Below are positions 26,481 to 34,799 of a stretch of DNA of 41,281 nt, piece by piece. The position numbers and the translations under genes were made by a program. The stretch lies in assembly GCA_017515425.1 (NCBI GenBank), contig JAFWFU010000008.1, positions 1-41,281 of the forward strand, read 5' to 3'. Each line of letters starts with the position of its first letter. Position 1 is the stretch's first letter. The notes under the pieces were generated by a model. The model was not told the origin of the DNA. It was given only the letters and a program-made list of their open reading frames with translations, and did no database searches. Source of the stretch: Mogibacterium sp. GTDB lineage: Bacteria > Bacillota > Clostridia > Peptostreptococcales > Anaerovoracaceae.

Positions 26481-27359
26481 ATGGAAAACAGCAAGCTCAA
26501 AGCTTTTATCGAATGTATCAATAAGGGGAGCGTTACCGCGGCGGCGGATTCGCTCGGCTATACTCCTTCTGCCGTGAGCCAGCTTTTGAGTTCGCTGGAA
26601 AGAGAGCTCGGACTAAAACTCTTGAACCGTTCGCAGAAGGGCGTCAGCCTGACCTCGGAGGGGAAGGAGCTGGAGCCTGTAATAAGGAAATGCCTGGCGG
26701 ACGAAGATGAGATCATGCAGCTTGCAGCTGACCTCAAGGGAATGTCCGTGGGTACGCTCACCATAGCCTCATATCCGAGCGCGGCAATAACCTGGCTGCC
26801 CCGTATTATAAGGCATTTCAAAAAGGACTATCCGGGAATAAATATAAATATTGTAGAAAATATCAGATCCGATATATTTGAACACCTCGAGAACAATGCC
26901 GCGGATATGGCGATATTGGCATATTCGGAGCCAATGCCCTATGAGTGGATTCCTCTGACTCAGGTGGAGATGATAGCGGCGGTGTCGGAGGACAATCCTT
27001 ATGCTCGCTCGGAGTCCTTCCCGATAAAGCAGTTCGAGAACTACGATTTTATAATGGGCTCGTGGGGAGACGAGAGAGAGATAATCGAAATCCTCGACAA
27101 ACATGATGTAAAGCCGAATGTGAAATATACGACCTACGACATTCCTGTTACCATTGCATTAGTCAGAATGGGGCTCGGCGTCAGCATGGTGAACGCTCTT
27201 GGCGCTCAGTATTGGACGGGGCATTATTCGAAGCTGCCATTGGAGCCGCGCGAATTCATCACATTTGGAATTGCGATCCCTTCGCGCAAACGCCTATCCA
27301 AAGCAGCCGAGAAATTCCTCGCCTATGCCATGGAGGAATTTAATATAAAAAAAGAGTGA
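26481..27359 (+). CDS. LysR-family transcriptional regulator
   Basis: A 292-aa regulator. Residues 1-60 form the winged helix-turn-helix (KLKAFIECINKGSVTAAADSLGYTPSAVSQLLSSLERELGLKLLNRSQKGVSLTSEG). Residues 90-290 form a periplasmic-binding-protein-like effector domain (GTLTIASYPSAAITWLPRIIRHFKKDYPGI). GGAGG precedes the ATG by 8 nt. No divergent gene is present, so its target is not evident; it sits between prfA and tsaC in the same direction. The effector is unknown. Confidence 0.9.
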   Translation: MENSKLKAFIECINKGSVTAAADSLGYTPSAVSQLLSSLERELGLKLLNRSQKGVSLTSEGKELEPVIRKCLADEDEIMQLAADLKGMSVGTLTIASYPSAAITWLPRIIRHFKKDYPGININIVENIRSDIFEHLENNAADMAILAYSEPMPYEWIPLTQVEMIAAVSEDNPYARSESFPIKQFENYDFIMGSWGDEREIIEILDKHDVKPNVKYTTYDIPVTIALVRMGLGVSMVNALGAQYWTGHYSKLPLEPREFITFGIAIPSRKRLSKAAEKFLAYAMEEFNIKKE

Positions 27360-27439
27360 TATGAGTGATACTAGTATTATTAGTAGTATTGGAAAAGAGC
27401 TATTTGAATGATATTAGCAGTATTGACAAAAAGTGATTG
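27347..27439. repeat. Degenerate repeat after the LysR gene
   Basis: The gene end AAAAAAAGAGTGATATGAG is echoed by GGAAAAGAGCTATTTGAATG and ACAAAAAGTGATTG. Between these, TAGTATTATTAGTAGTATTGG and GATATTAGCAGTATTGAC also match. These units carry TGA/TAG triplets. The pattern is looser than in the prfA case. Confidence 0.5.
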
Positions 27440-28585
27440 ATGAAAACTCTGAGATTAAGCACAAGTGAAGAGGATATAAGGCGAGCCGGTGAGATTATAA
27501 AATCCGGCGGGCTTGTCGCCTTCCCGACGGAGACGGTCTACGGGCTGGGAGCTGACGCTCTAAGCGCCGAAGCCGTCCGTTCTGTTTATGAGGCAAAGGG
27601 GAGACCTTCGGACAACCCCATGATAGTCCATATAGCAGATATGAAGGAGATGGACGAGATTGTCAGCGGCGGGCTAATCAATATGTCCGCCAATGCAAAG
27701 GCTCTGGCGAGCCGCTTTTTCCCCGGCCCACTCACCATGGTGCTGCCTAAGAAGGCGGAAGTTCCTGATGTTACCACAGGGGGGCTTGATACAGTCGCAG
27801 TCAGAATGCCCGAAAGCCCCGTAGCGCAGGCTCTTATTAGAGCCGCAGGAGTTCCCGTCGCCGCGCCGAGCGCCAATACCTCGGGCAGACCGAGCCCGAC
27901 TGTGGCGGAAGATGTCTTAGAGGATATGGACGGCAGGATAGACGCGGTCATAATGGGCGGGCAGTCTGATGTCGGTATTGAATCCACTGTGATAGACATG
28001 ACGGAGGAGATTCCTGTCATTTTAAGACCCGGCATTATAACAAAGGAGCAGATTGAGAGCGTGCTGGGCTGCGAGGTGCTCTACGACAAGGCGCTGTTGA
28101 AAGGGCAGATAGCTGTAGGCGAAACAGAGGACAAACCAAAGAGCCTGGACGATACAGAGAGTGAAACAAAGAAAAATGGCGCGGGAGAGATTGAAGCACC
28201 GATAGACTGTGCAGAGGGTCTTGACTCCTTTGACGACAGGACGAACTCTAACTTTGCCCCGAGGTCACCGGGAATGAAGTACAAGCATTATTCCCCTAAG
28301 GCGAAGGTGCGCCTCATAGCGGGGGACGACGAAGCCTTCGCCGTCAAGGTACAAGAGCTGGAGGCAGAGGCTATGCGCGGAGGCTTGAAGTCGGCAGTTT
28401 TGGAGTACGGCAAGGACGCTGAGAAGGCGGCGCATAATCTCTTCGCAGACCTTCGCGAGCTCGACAGACAGGGCTATGACATCATCTTTATAAAAGCCCT
28501 AGACTCAGAGGGCGCGGGATTCAGCGTTATGAACCGTATGCTGAAAAGCGCAGGCTATGACATCATAAAATGTGAGGAACTATGA
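27440..28585 (+). CDS. tsaC: L-threonylcarbamoyladenylate synthase (YrdC + Sua5 domains)
   Basis: Makes threonylcarbamoyl-AMP from threonine, bicarbonate and ATP for the universal t6A37 tRNA modification. It is 381 aa. The YrdC domain (residues 8-200) carries FPTETVYGLGADAL and KGRPSDNPMIVHI, binding ATP and threonine. A Sua5 linker (RSPGMKYKHYSPKAKVRLI) and the C-terminal Sua5 domain follow, so it is the two-domain Sua5 type. A stretch of about 45 residues between them is acidic and low in conservation-like pattern (DDTESETKKNGAGEIEAP). ATG 27440 is favoured over TTG 27437; the ribosome site is weak. Confidence 0.92.
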   Translation: MKTLRLSTSEEDIRRAGEIIKSGGLVAFPTETVYGLGADALSAEAVRSVYEAKGRPSDNPMIVHIADMKEMDEIVSGGLINMSANAKALASRFFPGPLTMVLPKKAEVPDVTTGGLDTVAVRMPESPVAQALIRAAGVPVAAPSANTSGRPSPTVAEDVLEDMDGRIDAVIMGGQSDVGIESTVIDMTEEIPVILRPGIITKEQIESVLGCEVLYDKALLKGQIAVGETEDKPKSLDDTESETKKNGAGEIEAPIDCAEGLDSFDDRTNSNFAPRSPGMKYKHYSPKAKVRLIAGDDEAFAVKVQELEAEAMRGGLKSAVLEYGKDAEKAAHNLFADLRELDRQGYDIIFIKALDSEGAGFSVMNRMLKSAGYDIIKCEEL

Positions 28586-28610
28586 TGTGAGCTGGTGAGA
28601 GGTGGCTGTG

Positions 28611-28653
28611 GAATAGTTGCGAAGTGGTTGTGAAGTAGTTGTGGAGTAGTTGG
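28611..28653. repeat. 11-bp tandem repeat after tsaC
   Basis: Units GAATAGTTGC, GAAGTGGTTGT, GAAGTAGTTGT and GGAGTAGTTGG run head to tail just after the tsaC stop, with a degraded continuation to about 28670. Unlike the 15-bp repeat at 728, the unit length is not a multiple of three. Confidence 0.65.
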
Positions 28654-28687
28654 AGAGTTTCGGAATAGCTGCTTCTTGTCCGGCTGA

Positions 28688-28922
28688 TGTGATGATGTTA
28701 TTACAGCTGTCATAGAGAAAGGAAATCGCCAAGGAGCTGAAATAATGCGTAAATGTCGCTGTCAGGGACGAGACGAGGACGGACGGATATTTCGCCATAA
28801 CCATTTATCAGGGAAAGGGCAGCAGGAGATCGCTCGGAGTGTCTGAAACCGTGGGAACTTCCTACGAATGTTTTTATTCCAGCGTCGGAAAAGCCCTGCT
28901 CGCATTCACAGAAAGAGCGTGA
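28688..28922 (+). pseudogene. Unidentified frameshifted gene fragment
   Basis: One frame reads DDVITAVIEKGNRQGAEIM. A shift near 28745 continues VNVAVRDETRTDGYFAITIY, then a segment with GVSETVGTSYECF, ending ALLAFTERA and a stop at 28920-28922. Both parts look protein-like and join naturally with a one-base shift. No start with a ribosome site is present. I do not recognise the family. It occupies the place between tsaC and upp where rpiB is often found, but I see no RpiB likeness. Confidence 0.4.
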
Positions 28923-28935
28923 ATCCTTAGCAAAA

Positions 28936-29783
28936 TTGAATAACGAGAAAATTGTAGAAATGTTAGATGATTCGGGTTCGATTGAAGAGAACGGATTACA
29001 TGCCGACAAGCTGGACTTAAAAGAGAAAAGAAGATTGATTGAAGGGACTGAAAATATTGATATAGCTAATTCGGATGTATATGTTATTGATAGAGAAATC
29101 GACAATAATGTGTCTGAAAAAACAGTAGTTGTAAAAGCTGCAAATAAAGGAAATGGATATATATCACATACAAAAGAAGGTAGAGTTACTATCACCTGCG
29201 TTTTGGGATATGAGAAAAGAACGATTGCAAATGTGCCTACAACGAGAGGGACATATTTTGGGGGTAAGGTTAATAGCGTGCAGAGCATGGTGCAAGTGAC
29301 GGGTCTTACGGGAGTATATCATGATGCCGGTGCATATTTCCTCGCAAATGGCTCTTCAGGATTTTCTCCAGACTACAGGAAAACAAAGAGCTTTGATGTT
29401 GCAAAAATGAAAACGCTTCAAAAGCAGACGGCAAGAGTGTTTCGGAATATACATTGCTTAGCGTCGATTCTTTGGATATGAAGAATAAGAACGGCTATAT
29501 CGGTATAATCCGACCAATGGACGAAATGTATAAAATAAAAGTTATGAACAGTTCGAAAACTTTTTCGACCACAGCGGCAGGCAAATACGCAAATGAAGGC
29601 GGCTATGGCGACGGTGCGATAGAGAGCTTTTCGGAATTTAATCACGACTGCAGTCTAAATGAGGAGTATCCGCTGTACGCTAATATAGTATCAGAAAATG
29701 GCGCAGGCACCGGCGCATATAGCGAGGACTTCCTTGATAATGCAAAATCCGCAACCGTGATAGTTGCAGAATTTAGGCAATAG
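28936..29783 (+). pseudogene. Frameshifted, 5'-truncated extracellular-type protein gene
   Basis: Two overlapping frames form one product. The first (28936-29481) runs from NNEKIVEMLDDSG to FDVAKMKTLQ; adding one base in the AAAA run at 29420-29423 joins it to KADGKSVSEYTLLSVDSLDMKNKNGYIG and on to VIVAEFRQ (stop at 29783). The joined protein is about 280 aa, beta-rich, and has no signal peptide, so its 5' end is also lost or fused. The TTG at 28936 lacks a ribosome site. It could be a sequencing error in the homopolymer, a true pseudogene, or less likely programmed frameshifting. Family not recognised. Confidence 0.6.
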
Positions 29784-29822
29784 GCTCAGGGACGTGGAGG
29801 GTTACGGCGAAGTTTGTGTGTA

Positions 29823-29855
29823 AACAGGCGGCTGAAATGCCGTCTGTTTTGTGTT
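29823..29855 (+). terminator. Terminator upstream of upp
   Basis: AACAGGCGGC pairs with GCCGTCTGTT (10 bp, one wobble, 6-nt loop), followed by TTGTGTT. It insulates upp from the decayed region upstream. Confidence 0.7.
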
Positions 29856-29937
29856 AGAATATGGGAGGCTTTGTCGGGCGATTAGGAGAAGCCAAAGACA
29901 AAGGTGCTAATTAGATAGTATAAATTAGGAGGAAAAT

Positions 29938-30567
29938 ATGGGCAAGATAATGGTATTCGATCATCCGCTAATTCAGCATAAGGTGTCGATGATGAGAGAC
30001 AAGAACACTAGCAGCAAGGAGTTCAGGGATTTGGCAAGAGAGGTTGCAATGCTCATGGCATTCGAGGTAACTCGCGATTTGCCGACGGAATCCGTGGATA
30101 TTGAGACTCCCATATGCCCTGCGAGGGTGCAAATGCTGAAGGGTTTGGATGTGGCGATTATCCCTATTCTGAGAGCCGGTCTCGGATTTGTGGACGGTAT
30201 GCTGGAGATTATCCCGAATGCTAAGGTCGGACACGTCGGTCTCTATAGAGACCCTGAGACGCATGAGCCGGTCGAATATTACTGCAAACTCCCCGAGGAT
30301 ATAGATAAAAGAAGGGTTATTATCGTAGACCCCATGCTCGCGACAGGAGGCTCCGCCGTGGCAGCCGTGGACTTCGTAAAGAGACAGGGTGCCAAGGATA
30401 TTAGTCTGATGTTCCTTATCGCCGCGCCGGAAGGCATTGAGGCACTGACGACCAAGCACCCTGATGTGGATATATATATTGCGGCTAAGGACGAGAGGCT
30501 GAATGAGAATGCTTATATTGTGCCGGGGTTAGGGGATGCGGGAGATCGTATCTTCGGAACCAAGTAG
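29938..30567 (+). CDS. upp: Uracil phosphoribosyltransferase
   Basis: Salvages uracil to UMP with PRPP. It is 209 aa, the standard length. The PRPP loop [19 protein letters not shown], the [42 protein letters not shown] region and the uracil-site end [17 protein letters not shown] are intact. TTAGGAGG lies 5 nt before the ATG. A TATAAA at 29919-29924 is close to the ribosome site and not clearly a promoter. Confidence 0.96.
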   Translation: MGKIMVFDHPLIQHKVSMMRDKNTSSKEFRDLAREVAMLMAFEVTRDLPTESVDIETPICPARVQMLKGLDVAIIPILRAGLGFVDGMLEIIPNAKVGHVGLYRDPETHEPVEYYCKLPEDIDKRRVIIVDPMLATGGSAVAAVDFVKRQGAKDISLMFLIAAPEGIEALTTKHPDVDIYIAAKDERLNENAYIVPGLGDAGDRIFGTK

Positions 30568-30643
30568 CGGCTCGACAATTTGCGCATAGCTTTGTCAGGG
30601 CTGCAACGAATTCTCTTTGCCGCATGAAGAAAGAAGGTAAAAA

Positions 30644-31609
30644 ATGAAAATCGTAGTATTGGACGGGTATACGGAAAACCCGGGGGACCTCTCGTGGGAG
30701 AGGCTGGAAGCTCTGGGCGAGCTTATAGTTTATGACCGCACATCATATGTGGAGTCGCCTTTGATTGCTGAGAGGATTGGGGACGCGGAGGTTATCGTGA
30801 TAAACAAGACGCCTATCAGCAGGGCGACAATGGACGCTTGTCCAAATCTCAAGGCGATTTCCATATTGGCTACGGGCTATAATGTGGTGGACACGGAGGC
30901 TGCCAGGGAGAGGGGCATTGCGGTGATGAATGTGCCCGCCTATGGTACGGAGATAGTGGCTCAGTATGCGATTGGGCTGCTCCTGGAGATTTGCTCTCAC
31001 TACGGACACCATGACAAAGAGGTCAAAGGCGGCAGATGGGAGAGGAATGACGATTGGTGTTTCTGGGACTTTCCCATGATAGAGCTGACGGGCAAGACTG
31101 CCGGAATTATAGGGCTTGGGCGCATAGGGAAGGCTGCTGCCAAGATACTCGGAGCCATGGGAATGAAGGTATTGGCTCATAATAGATCTGAGAGCGAGGA
31201 CGGCAGAAGGGTCGCTGAATATGTGAGCCTTGACGAACTTTATTCACGCTCTGACGTGATATTCCTGCACTGTCCTTTGAATGCTGACACGGAAGGCATG
31301 ATTAACAGGGAGAGCATAGCCAAGATGAAGGACGGTGTTATCATCATCAATAACAGCCGCGGAGGGCTCATCGCAGAGCAGGATTTGGCGGACGCTCTTA
31401 ACGCGGGGAAGGTCTATGCCGCGGGGGTTGATGTTGCTTCTACGGAGCCTATTAAGGCGGATAATCCGCTGCTTAGTGCAAAGAATACTATAATCACGCC
31501 GCATATTTCGTGGGCGGCAAAGGAATCCCGCCTGAGAATTATGGACGTTACGGCGGAGAATATCGAGGCATATGCCGCGGGAAAGCCGATAAATGTGGTA
31601 AACGCCTAG
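30644..31609 (+). CDS. D-2-hydroxyacid dehydrogenase (hydroxypyruvate/glycerate type)
   Basis: A 321-aa NAD(P)-dependent enzyme. The nucleotide motif is GLGRIGKAAAKILGAMGMKVLAHNR. The catalytic trio is Arg in NNSRGGLI, Glu in ASTEPI and His in TPHISWAAKESR. The W before the AA of the His loop and the downstream glycerate kinase favour a glycerate dehydrogenase/hydroxypyruvate reductase (HprA-like) over lactate or phosphoglycerate dehydrogenase; 321 aa leaves no room for an ACT domain. With the next gene it would link hydroxypyruvate to glycerate and then phosphoglycerate. AAGAAGGT precedes the ATG. Confidence 0.85.
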   Translation: MKIVVLDGYTENPGDLSWERLEALGELIVYDRTSYVESPLIAERIGDAEVIVINKTPISRATMDACPNLKAISILATGYNVVDTEAARERGIAVMNVPAYGTEIVAQYAIGLLLEICSHYGHHDKEVKGGRWERNDDWCFWDFPMIELTGKTAGIIGLGRIGKAAAKILGAMGMKVLAHNRSESEDGRRVAEYVSLDELYSRSDVIFLHCPLNADTEGMINRESIAKMKDGVIIINNSRGGLIAEQDLADALNAGKVYAAGVDVASTEPIKADNPLLSAKNTIITPHISWAAKESRLRIMDVTAENIEAYAAGKPINVVNA

Positions 31610-31654
31610 GGTCTCAGTCGAGAGGCAGATATAGTGGATATGCGAACATGACAG

Positions 31655-31674
31655 ATATGTCAGATATGACATAT
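31655..31674. other. Perfect 8-bp inverted repeat in the glycerate gene spacer
   Basis: ATATGTCA, GATA, TGACATAT. It sits in a stretch of repeated GA(C)ATAT motifs between the dehydrogenase and kinase genes. A regulator site is possible; no T-run follows. Confidence 0.4.
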
Positions 31675-31710
31675 ATAGGGAAAGAGGGAAAACTATACGA
31701 ATAAAGCGAC

Positions 31711-32937
31711 ATGGAAAATCTAAGAAAAGACGCTGAGACTATAGCCAGGGCGGCGATAGCTGCGGTCATGCCTGATGAGGCTGTAAAGAGGGCGCTTGAA
31801 GGCATGGTGCGCCCTTCTGGTAGGCTGGTGCTGGTGGCTGTGGGAAAGGCTGCGTGGCAAATGGCTAAGGCGGCGACGAATGTCGTCAAACCGGACAGCG
31901 GCATTGTGATTACAAAATATGACCATGTTATGGGAGAACTGCCGAATATAGAATGCAGGGAAGCAGGGCATCCCATTCCTGATGTGAATTCTTTCGACGC
32001 AACGGCAAGAGCGCTGGATATTGTGGGCGGTCTTGGAGCGGGCGACTGCGTTCTCTTCCTTCTTTCGGGCGGAGGGAGCGCACTTTTTGAGTCTCCGCTT
32101 ATCTCGGAAGAGGAACTTAAAGACATTACAAAGCAGCTTTTGGCAAGCGGCGCGGATATAGTTGAAATGAATACGGTGCGTAAGAGGCTGAGCGCGGTTA
32201 AGGGCGGGAGATTTGCCTTGGCTTGTAAACCCGCGCGGATTTACAGCATTGTTTTAAGCGATATTCTCGGAGACCCTTTGGATATGATAGCCAGCGGACC
32301 TGCCTGTCCTGATTCCTCTACATCTGAGGACGCATTCGCCATAGTGGAGAAATACGGGCTGAGGCTGTCCGATGAGGCATTGAGACTGCTAGGAGAGGAA
32401 ACGCCGAAGGCTTTGGATAATGTGACTACCGTTATAAATGGGAGTGTTAGGGAGCTTTGCAGGGCGGCGGAACAGAAGTGCAGGGAGCTCGGGTATGAGA
32501 CTGTATTTTTGAGCGATAGGATTTGCTGTGAAGCCGCCGATGCCGGCAGTTTTTTGGCTGCCATTGCGAGGTCTCATGCCGGAAAGGGGAGGAAGGCAGC
32601 CTTTGTTGCCGGCGGCGAGACCCTTGTGCACGTCAGGGGGACGGGTCTCGGCGGACGCAATCAGGAGATTGCGTTATCGGCGGCGACCCTGCTGGACGGG
32701 TTGAATGCGGCGGTGTTTTCGGTCGGCTCTGACGGCACTGATGGTCCGACGGACGCGGCAGGTGGCTATGCCGACGGCGAGACGCTGGGAAGATTGAAGG
32801 AGAAAGGCTTGGACGCAGAGAAATATCTCGCAAATAACGACGCCTATCACGCACTCAAAGCCGTAGATAGTCTCATCATCACCGAACCTACAGGCACGAA
32901 TGTAAACGACCTTTCGGTTGTTTTGGTTGCGGAATAG
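31711..32937 (+). CDS. Glycerate kinase, GckA/TtuD (MOFRL) type
   Basis: Phosphorylates glycerate, in this class usually to 2-phosphoglycerate. It is 408 aa. The N-terminal Rossmann-like domain has LVAVGKAAWQMAKAA and the glycine motif LLSGGGSALFE; SDILGDPLDMIASGPACPD is typical. The C-terminal MOFRL domain contains GGRNQEIALSAA, SVGSDGTDGPTDAAGG and the end TGTNVNDLSVVLV. It follows the dehydrogenase by about 100 bp and is likely the next step of glycerate use. The ribosome site is poor (GGGAAA 20 nt upstream), so coupling or a weak site is possible. Confidence 0.9.
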   Translation: MENLRKDAETIARAAIAAVMPDEAVKRALEGMVRPSGRLVLVAVGKAAWQMAKAATNVVKPDSGIVITKYDHVMGELPNIECREAGHPIPDVNSFDATARALDIVGGLGAGDCVLFLLSGGGSALFESPLISEEELKDITKQLLASGADIVEMNTVRKRLSAVKGGRFALACKPARIYSIVLSDILGDPLDMIASGPACPDSSTSEDAFAIVEKYGLRLSDEALRLLGEETPKALDNVTTVINGSVRELCRAAEQKCRELGYETVFLSDRICCEAADAGSFLAAIARSHAGKGRKAAFVAGGETLVHVRGTGLGGRNQEIALSAATLLDGLNAAVFSVGSDGTDGPTDAAGGYADGETLGRLKEKGLDAEKYLANNDAYHALKAVDSLIITEPTGTNVNDLSVVLVAE

Positions 32938-32970
32938 AAGCTGATAAATTTAAAGGGATAGAAAAGGTAA

Positions 32971-33582
32971 TTGATTCAGATTTACTTAAATGCAATAGAG
33001 ACCTCAGAGCAGAAGTCGATATTTGAGATTATGTATTATGAATACAAAGATATCATGTTCGCAAAGGCTCGAAGTATACTAAGCGACACTCAGCTCGCAG
33101 AGGATGCCGTTCACACGGCATTTCTTCGCGTTGCGGAGAGTTTCGAAAAGATAGAGAACAAGCTCATTTCGACAAATCAGAGAGCTCTTATTATTTCCAA
33201 TAAAAAAATCAAAGATTTTTGTCCCAATATCGGCGCATATTTGATTATAGTAGTAAGGAATGTCTGTTTTCGCATATTGAATGAGGATAAGCAGAAAAGG
33301 ACTATATATACTGATAAAGACGATTTTATTGGAGCGCAGACGTCCGCAATATCCGGAGATGAAAACATTGAAGATTTATGCAGTAGCAACGAAACGATAG
33401 AAGCCATTGCTGATGCTATCAGGCAATTGGGCGATACATATAGAGATGCCCTACATTTGCACATAGTATTAGGCATGGACGCTTCGGAAATTGCAGAAGC
33501 TCTCAACTGCAGCTATGAGAATGCGAGGAAGAGAATACAAAGAGGCAGAAAGAAACTGCAAGAGTTATTAAGCAATGATTAG
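32971..33582 (+). CDS. ECF-type sigma-70 family factor
   Basis: A 203-aa alternative sigma factor. Region 2 covers about residues 18-60 (FEIMYYEYKDIMFAKARSILSDTQLAEDAVHTAFLRV). Region 4 covers about 143-200 (IADAIRQLGDTYRDALHLHIVLGMDASEIAEALNCSYENARKRIQRGRKKL), with a clear helix-turn-helix. The start is TTG behind AAAAGG. In Clostridia such factors are usually followed at once by a DUF4367 membrane protein that controls them; here that gene lies 1.2 kb downstream at 34800. Regulon unknown; the secreted-protein array downstream is a candidate. Confidence 0.88.
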   Translation: MIQIYLNAIETSEQKSIFEIMYYEYKDIMFAKARSILSDTQLAEDAVHTAFLRVAESFEKIENKLISTNQRALIISNKKIKDFCPNIGAYLIIVVRNVCFRILNEDKQKRTIYTDKDDFIGAQTSAISGDENIEDLCSSNETIEAIADAIRQLGDTYRDALHLHIVLGMDASEIAEALNCSYENARKRIQRGRKKLQELLSND

Positions 33583-33708
33583 GAGAAGGCTTTGAGAAAA
33601 ACATAATTCTTTTCCTTGCTGATACTGCAAATAGTTAATATTACAGGTATGACATCTTATCGGACTATATCGGTTCTGTGCTCCCTAAGCAACGGACTGC
33701 AATAATAA

Positions 33709-33942
33709 CACGCATATGCCATCTTAAAAAAGTCAAGCACTAAGTGGACGTTGGGCGGTTCAGGAGAGATTAATCTAAAAGATGACGAAATCTTGTATAG
33801 AACTGAAAGAGCAAGTCCATATTAGAGATCAAACAACTTTTCTATACACGGTCATGATAATACGTGATTGACAGTGTATAGAAAAGTTTATGCTCTCGTT
33901 ATTGAAGATAATGGCGGGTTCAAGCAGATTTATAACAACTAA
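33709..33942 (+). pseudogene. Decayed gene remnant with two in-frame stops
   Basis: One frame reads KKSSTKWTLGGSGEINLKDD, continues EILYRTERASPY, stop, RSNNFSIHGHDNT, stop, LTVYRKVYALVIEDNGGF and ends KQIYNN, stop. All pieces lie in the same phase and look protein-like, including the polar C-terminal end. No start is visible. It overlaps the inverted repeat at 33835-33888. The remainder of the 420-bp spacer (33583-33708 and 33943-34002) shows no clear gene. Confidence 0.45.
33835..33888. repeat. 15-bp perfect inverted repeat with 24-nt loop
   Basis: AACTTTTCTATACAC at 33835-33849 and GTGTATAGAAAAGTT at 33874-33888. The loop has a smaller dyad (TCATGATAATACGTGA). No T-run follows. It could be a relic of a small mobile element, a regulator site or a structured RNA. 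Confidence 0.65.
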
Positions 33943-34002
33943 AATATACAAAGGAGGAGCTCTGACAGGGGATGAATATTTCCCTTGTGAGTGGAGAGAA
34001 AC

Positions 34003-34380
34003 ATGATAACTGTTACAAAGAAACAAATAATAGCTGTATTTGCTGTAGAACTTCTATTGCTGATATGTATATGTCTTGATAATTATTACAAACAGGAATT
34101 CATATATCGTGGAAACTCAATCGCGTTTGATAAACTCTATATTTATTTACTACTGCCTTTAAGGCACGCTACTACAGCATGGTTGCTCTCTTTGCCGGCT
34201 TATCTGGTGGTGAAATCAGTTGGTGGCGAGAAAAAGCAGTTCCGATATAAGCACATAGCAATATTTTCAATGTCTATTATAGCCTTGATTATATCTTCAA
34301 TGTTCTTTGTGAACCACAACAATGCCATAATCAAAGCATCTACAGTTTTAGGCGTGATAATAGGCGGCGTATTTATATGA
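34003..34380 (+). CDS. Small four-helix membrane protein
   Basis: A 125-aa protein from ATG 34003 (GGAGAG 5 nt upstream). It has about four hydrophobic segments: near residues 10-26, 46-72, 84-100 and 107-124. No motif is recognised. The last bases overlap an ATG at 34377, and the next gene's preferred start follows at 34401, so the two form a pair. It lies inside the segment separating the sigma factor from its DUF4367 partner. Membrane or immunity-like role is only a guess. Confidence 0.6.
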   Translation: MITVTKKQIIAVFAVELLLLICICLDNYYKQEFIYRGNSIAFDKLYIYLLLPLRHATTAWLLSLPAYLVVKSVGGEKKQFRYKHIAIFSMSIIALIISSMFFVNHNNAIIKASTVLGVIIGGVFI

Positions 34381-34400
34381 TAGTAAAGGTGGGTTCGGTA

Positions 34401-34742
34401 ATGAAAAAAGGAGAGTTGCTTATTTATATAGCGAGCATACTAATCGGAATTGTCATGTTTGCAGTAGATGCGGAAGATACCGATAAAGTGGTTTTTTTAG
34501 GGCTAATGCTGTTCAGTGGCAATATTGCAACCTGTTTTTCGCCTTTCTTCATCAAAATGAAAACGATGTATAGTTCGGATAGTAAGGATGTCGCATATGA
34601 GCAAAATGAGAGGTGGCGCTTGGGCAGGCTCTTTAACTCTCACGAAAAGAGCGTATCTTTAACAAGCTCTGTAATTGCCGTAAACACGAATGCGCTGATT
34701 GAAACCATTATTACAGACTTGACTCATCCGAAAAAATGTTGA
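34401..34742 (+). CDS. Small membrane protein, copy 1, with internal deletion
   Basis: A 113-aa paralogue of the 139-aa protein at 38109. Both start MKKGE-LIYIASIL and share FLGLMLFSGNIAT, DVAYEQ-ERW-LGRLF and SLTS-VIAV. After VIAV this copy jumps straight to NTNALIETIITDLT, lacking 26 residues that form the third hydrophobic segment in the other copy. The deletion is exactly in frame and its ends lie in similar DNA (TAATTGCCGT and TAATTGCCAT), so recombination between short direct repeats is likely. AAAGGTGG precedes the ATG. Topology is altered, so function may be lost or changed. Confidence 0.65.
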   Translation: MKKGELLIYIASILIGIVMFAVDAEDTDKVVFLGLMLFSGNIATCFSPFFIKMKTMYSSDSKDVAYEQNERWRLGRLFNSHEKSVSLTSSVIAVNTNALIETIITDLTHPKKC

Positions 34743-34799
34743 ATAGCTTAGGATAAATAATTTAAAGAGAGGCGACGGGGACTGAGAAAAAATTAGGCA

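Noticed and set aside
28710-29288. Long minus-strand frame opposite the decayed genes
   Set aside because: No ribosome site, and its composition mirrors the plus-strand protein-like frames; a shadow.
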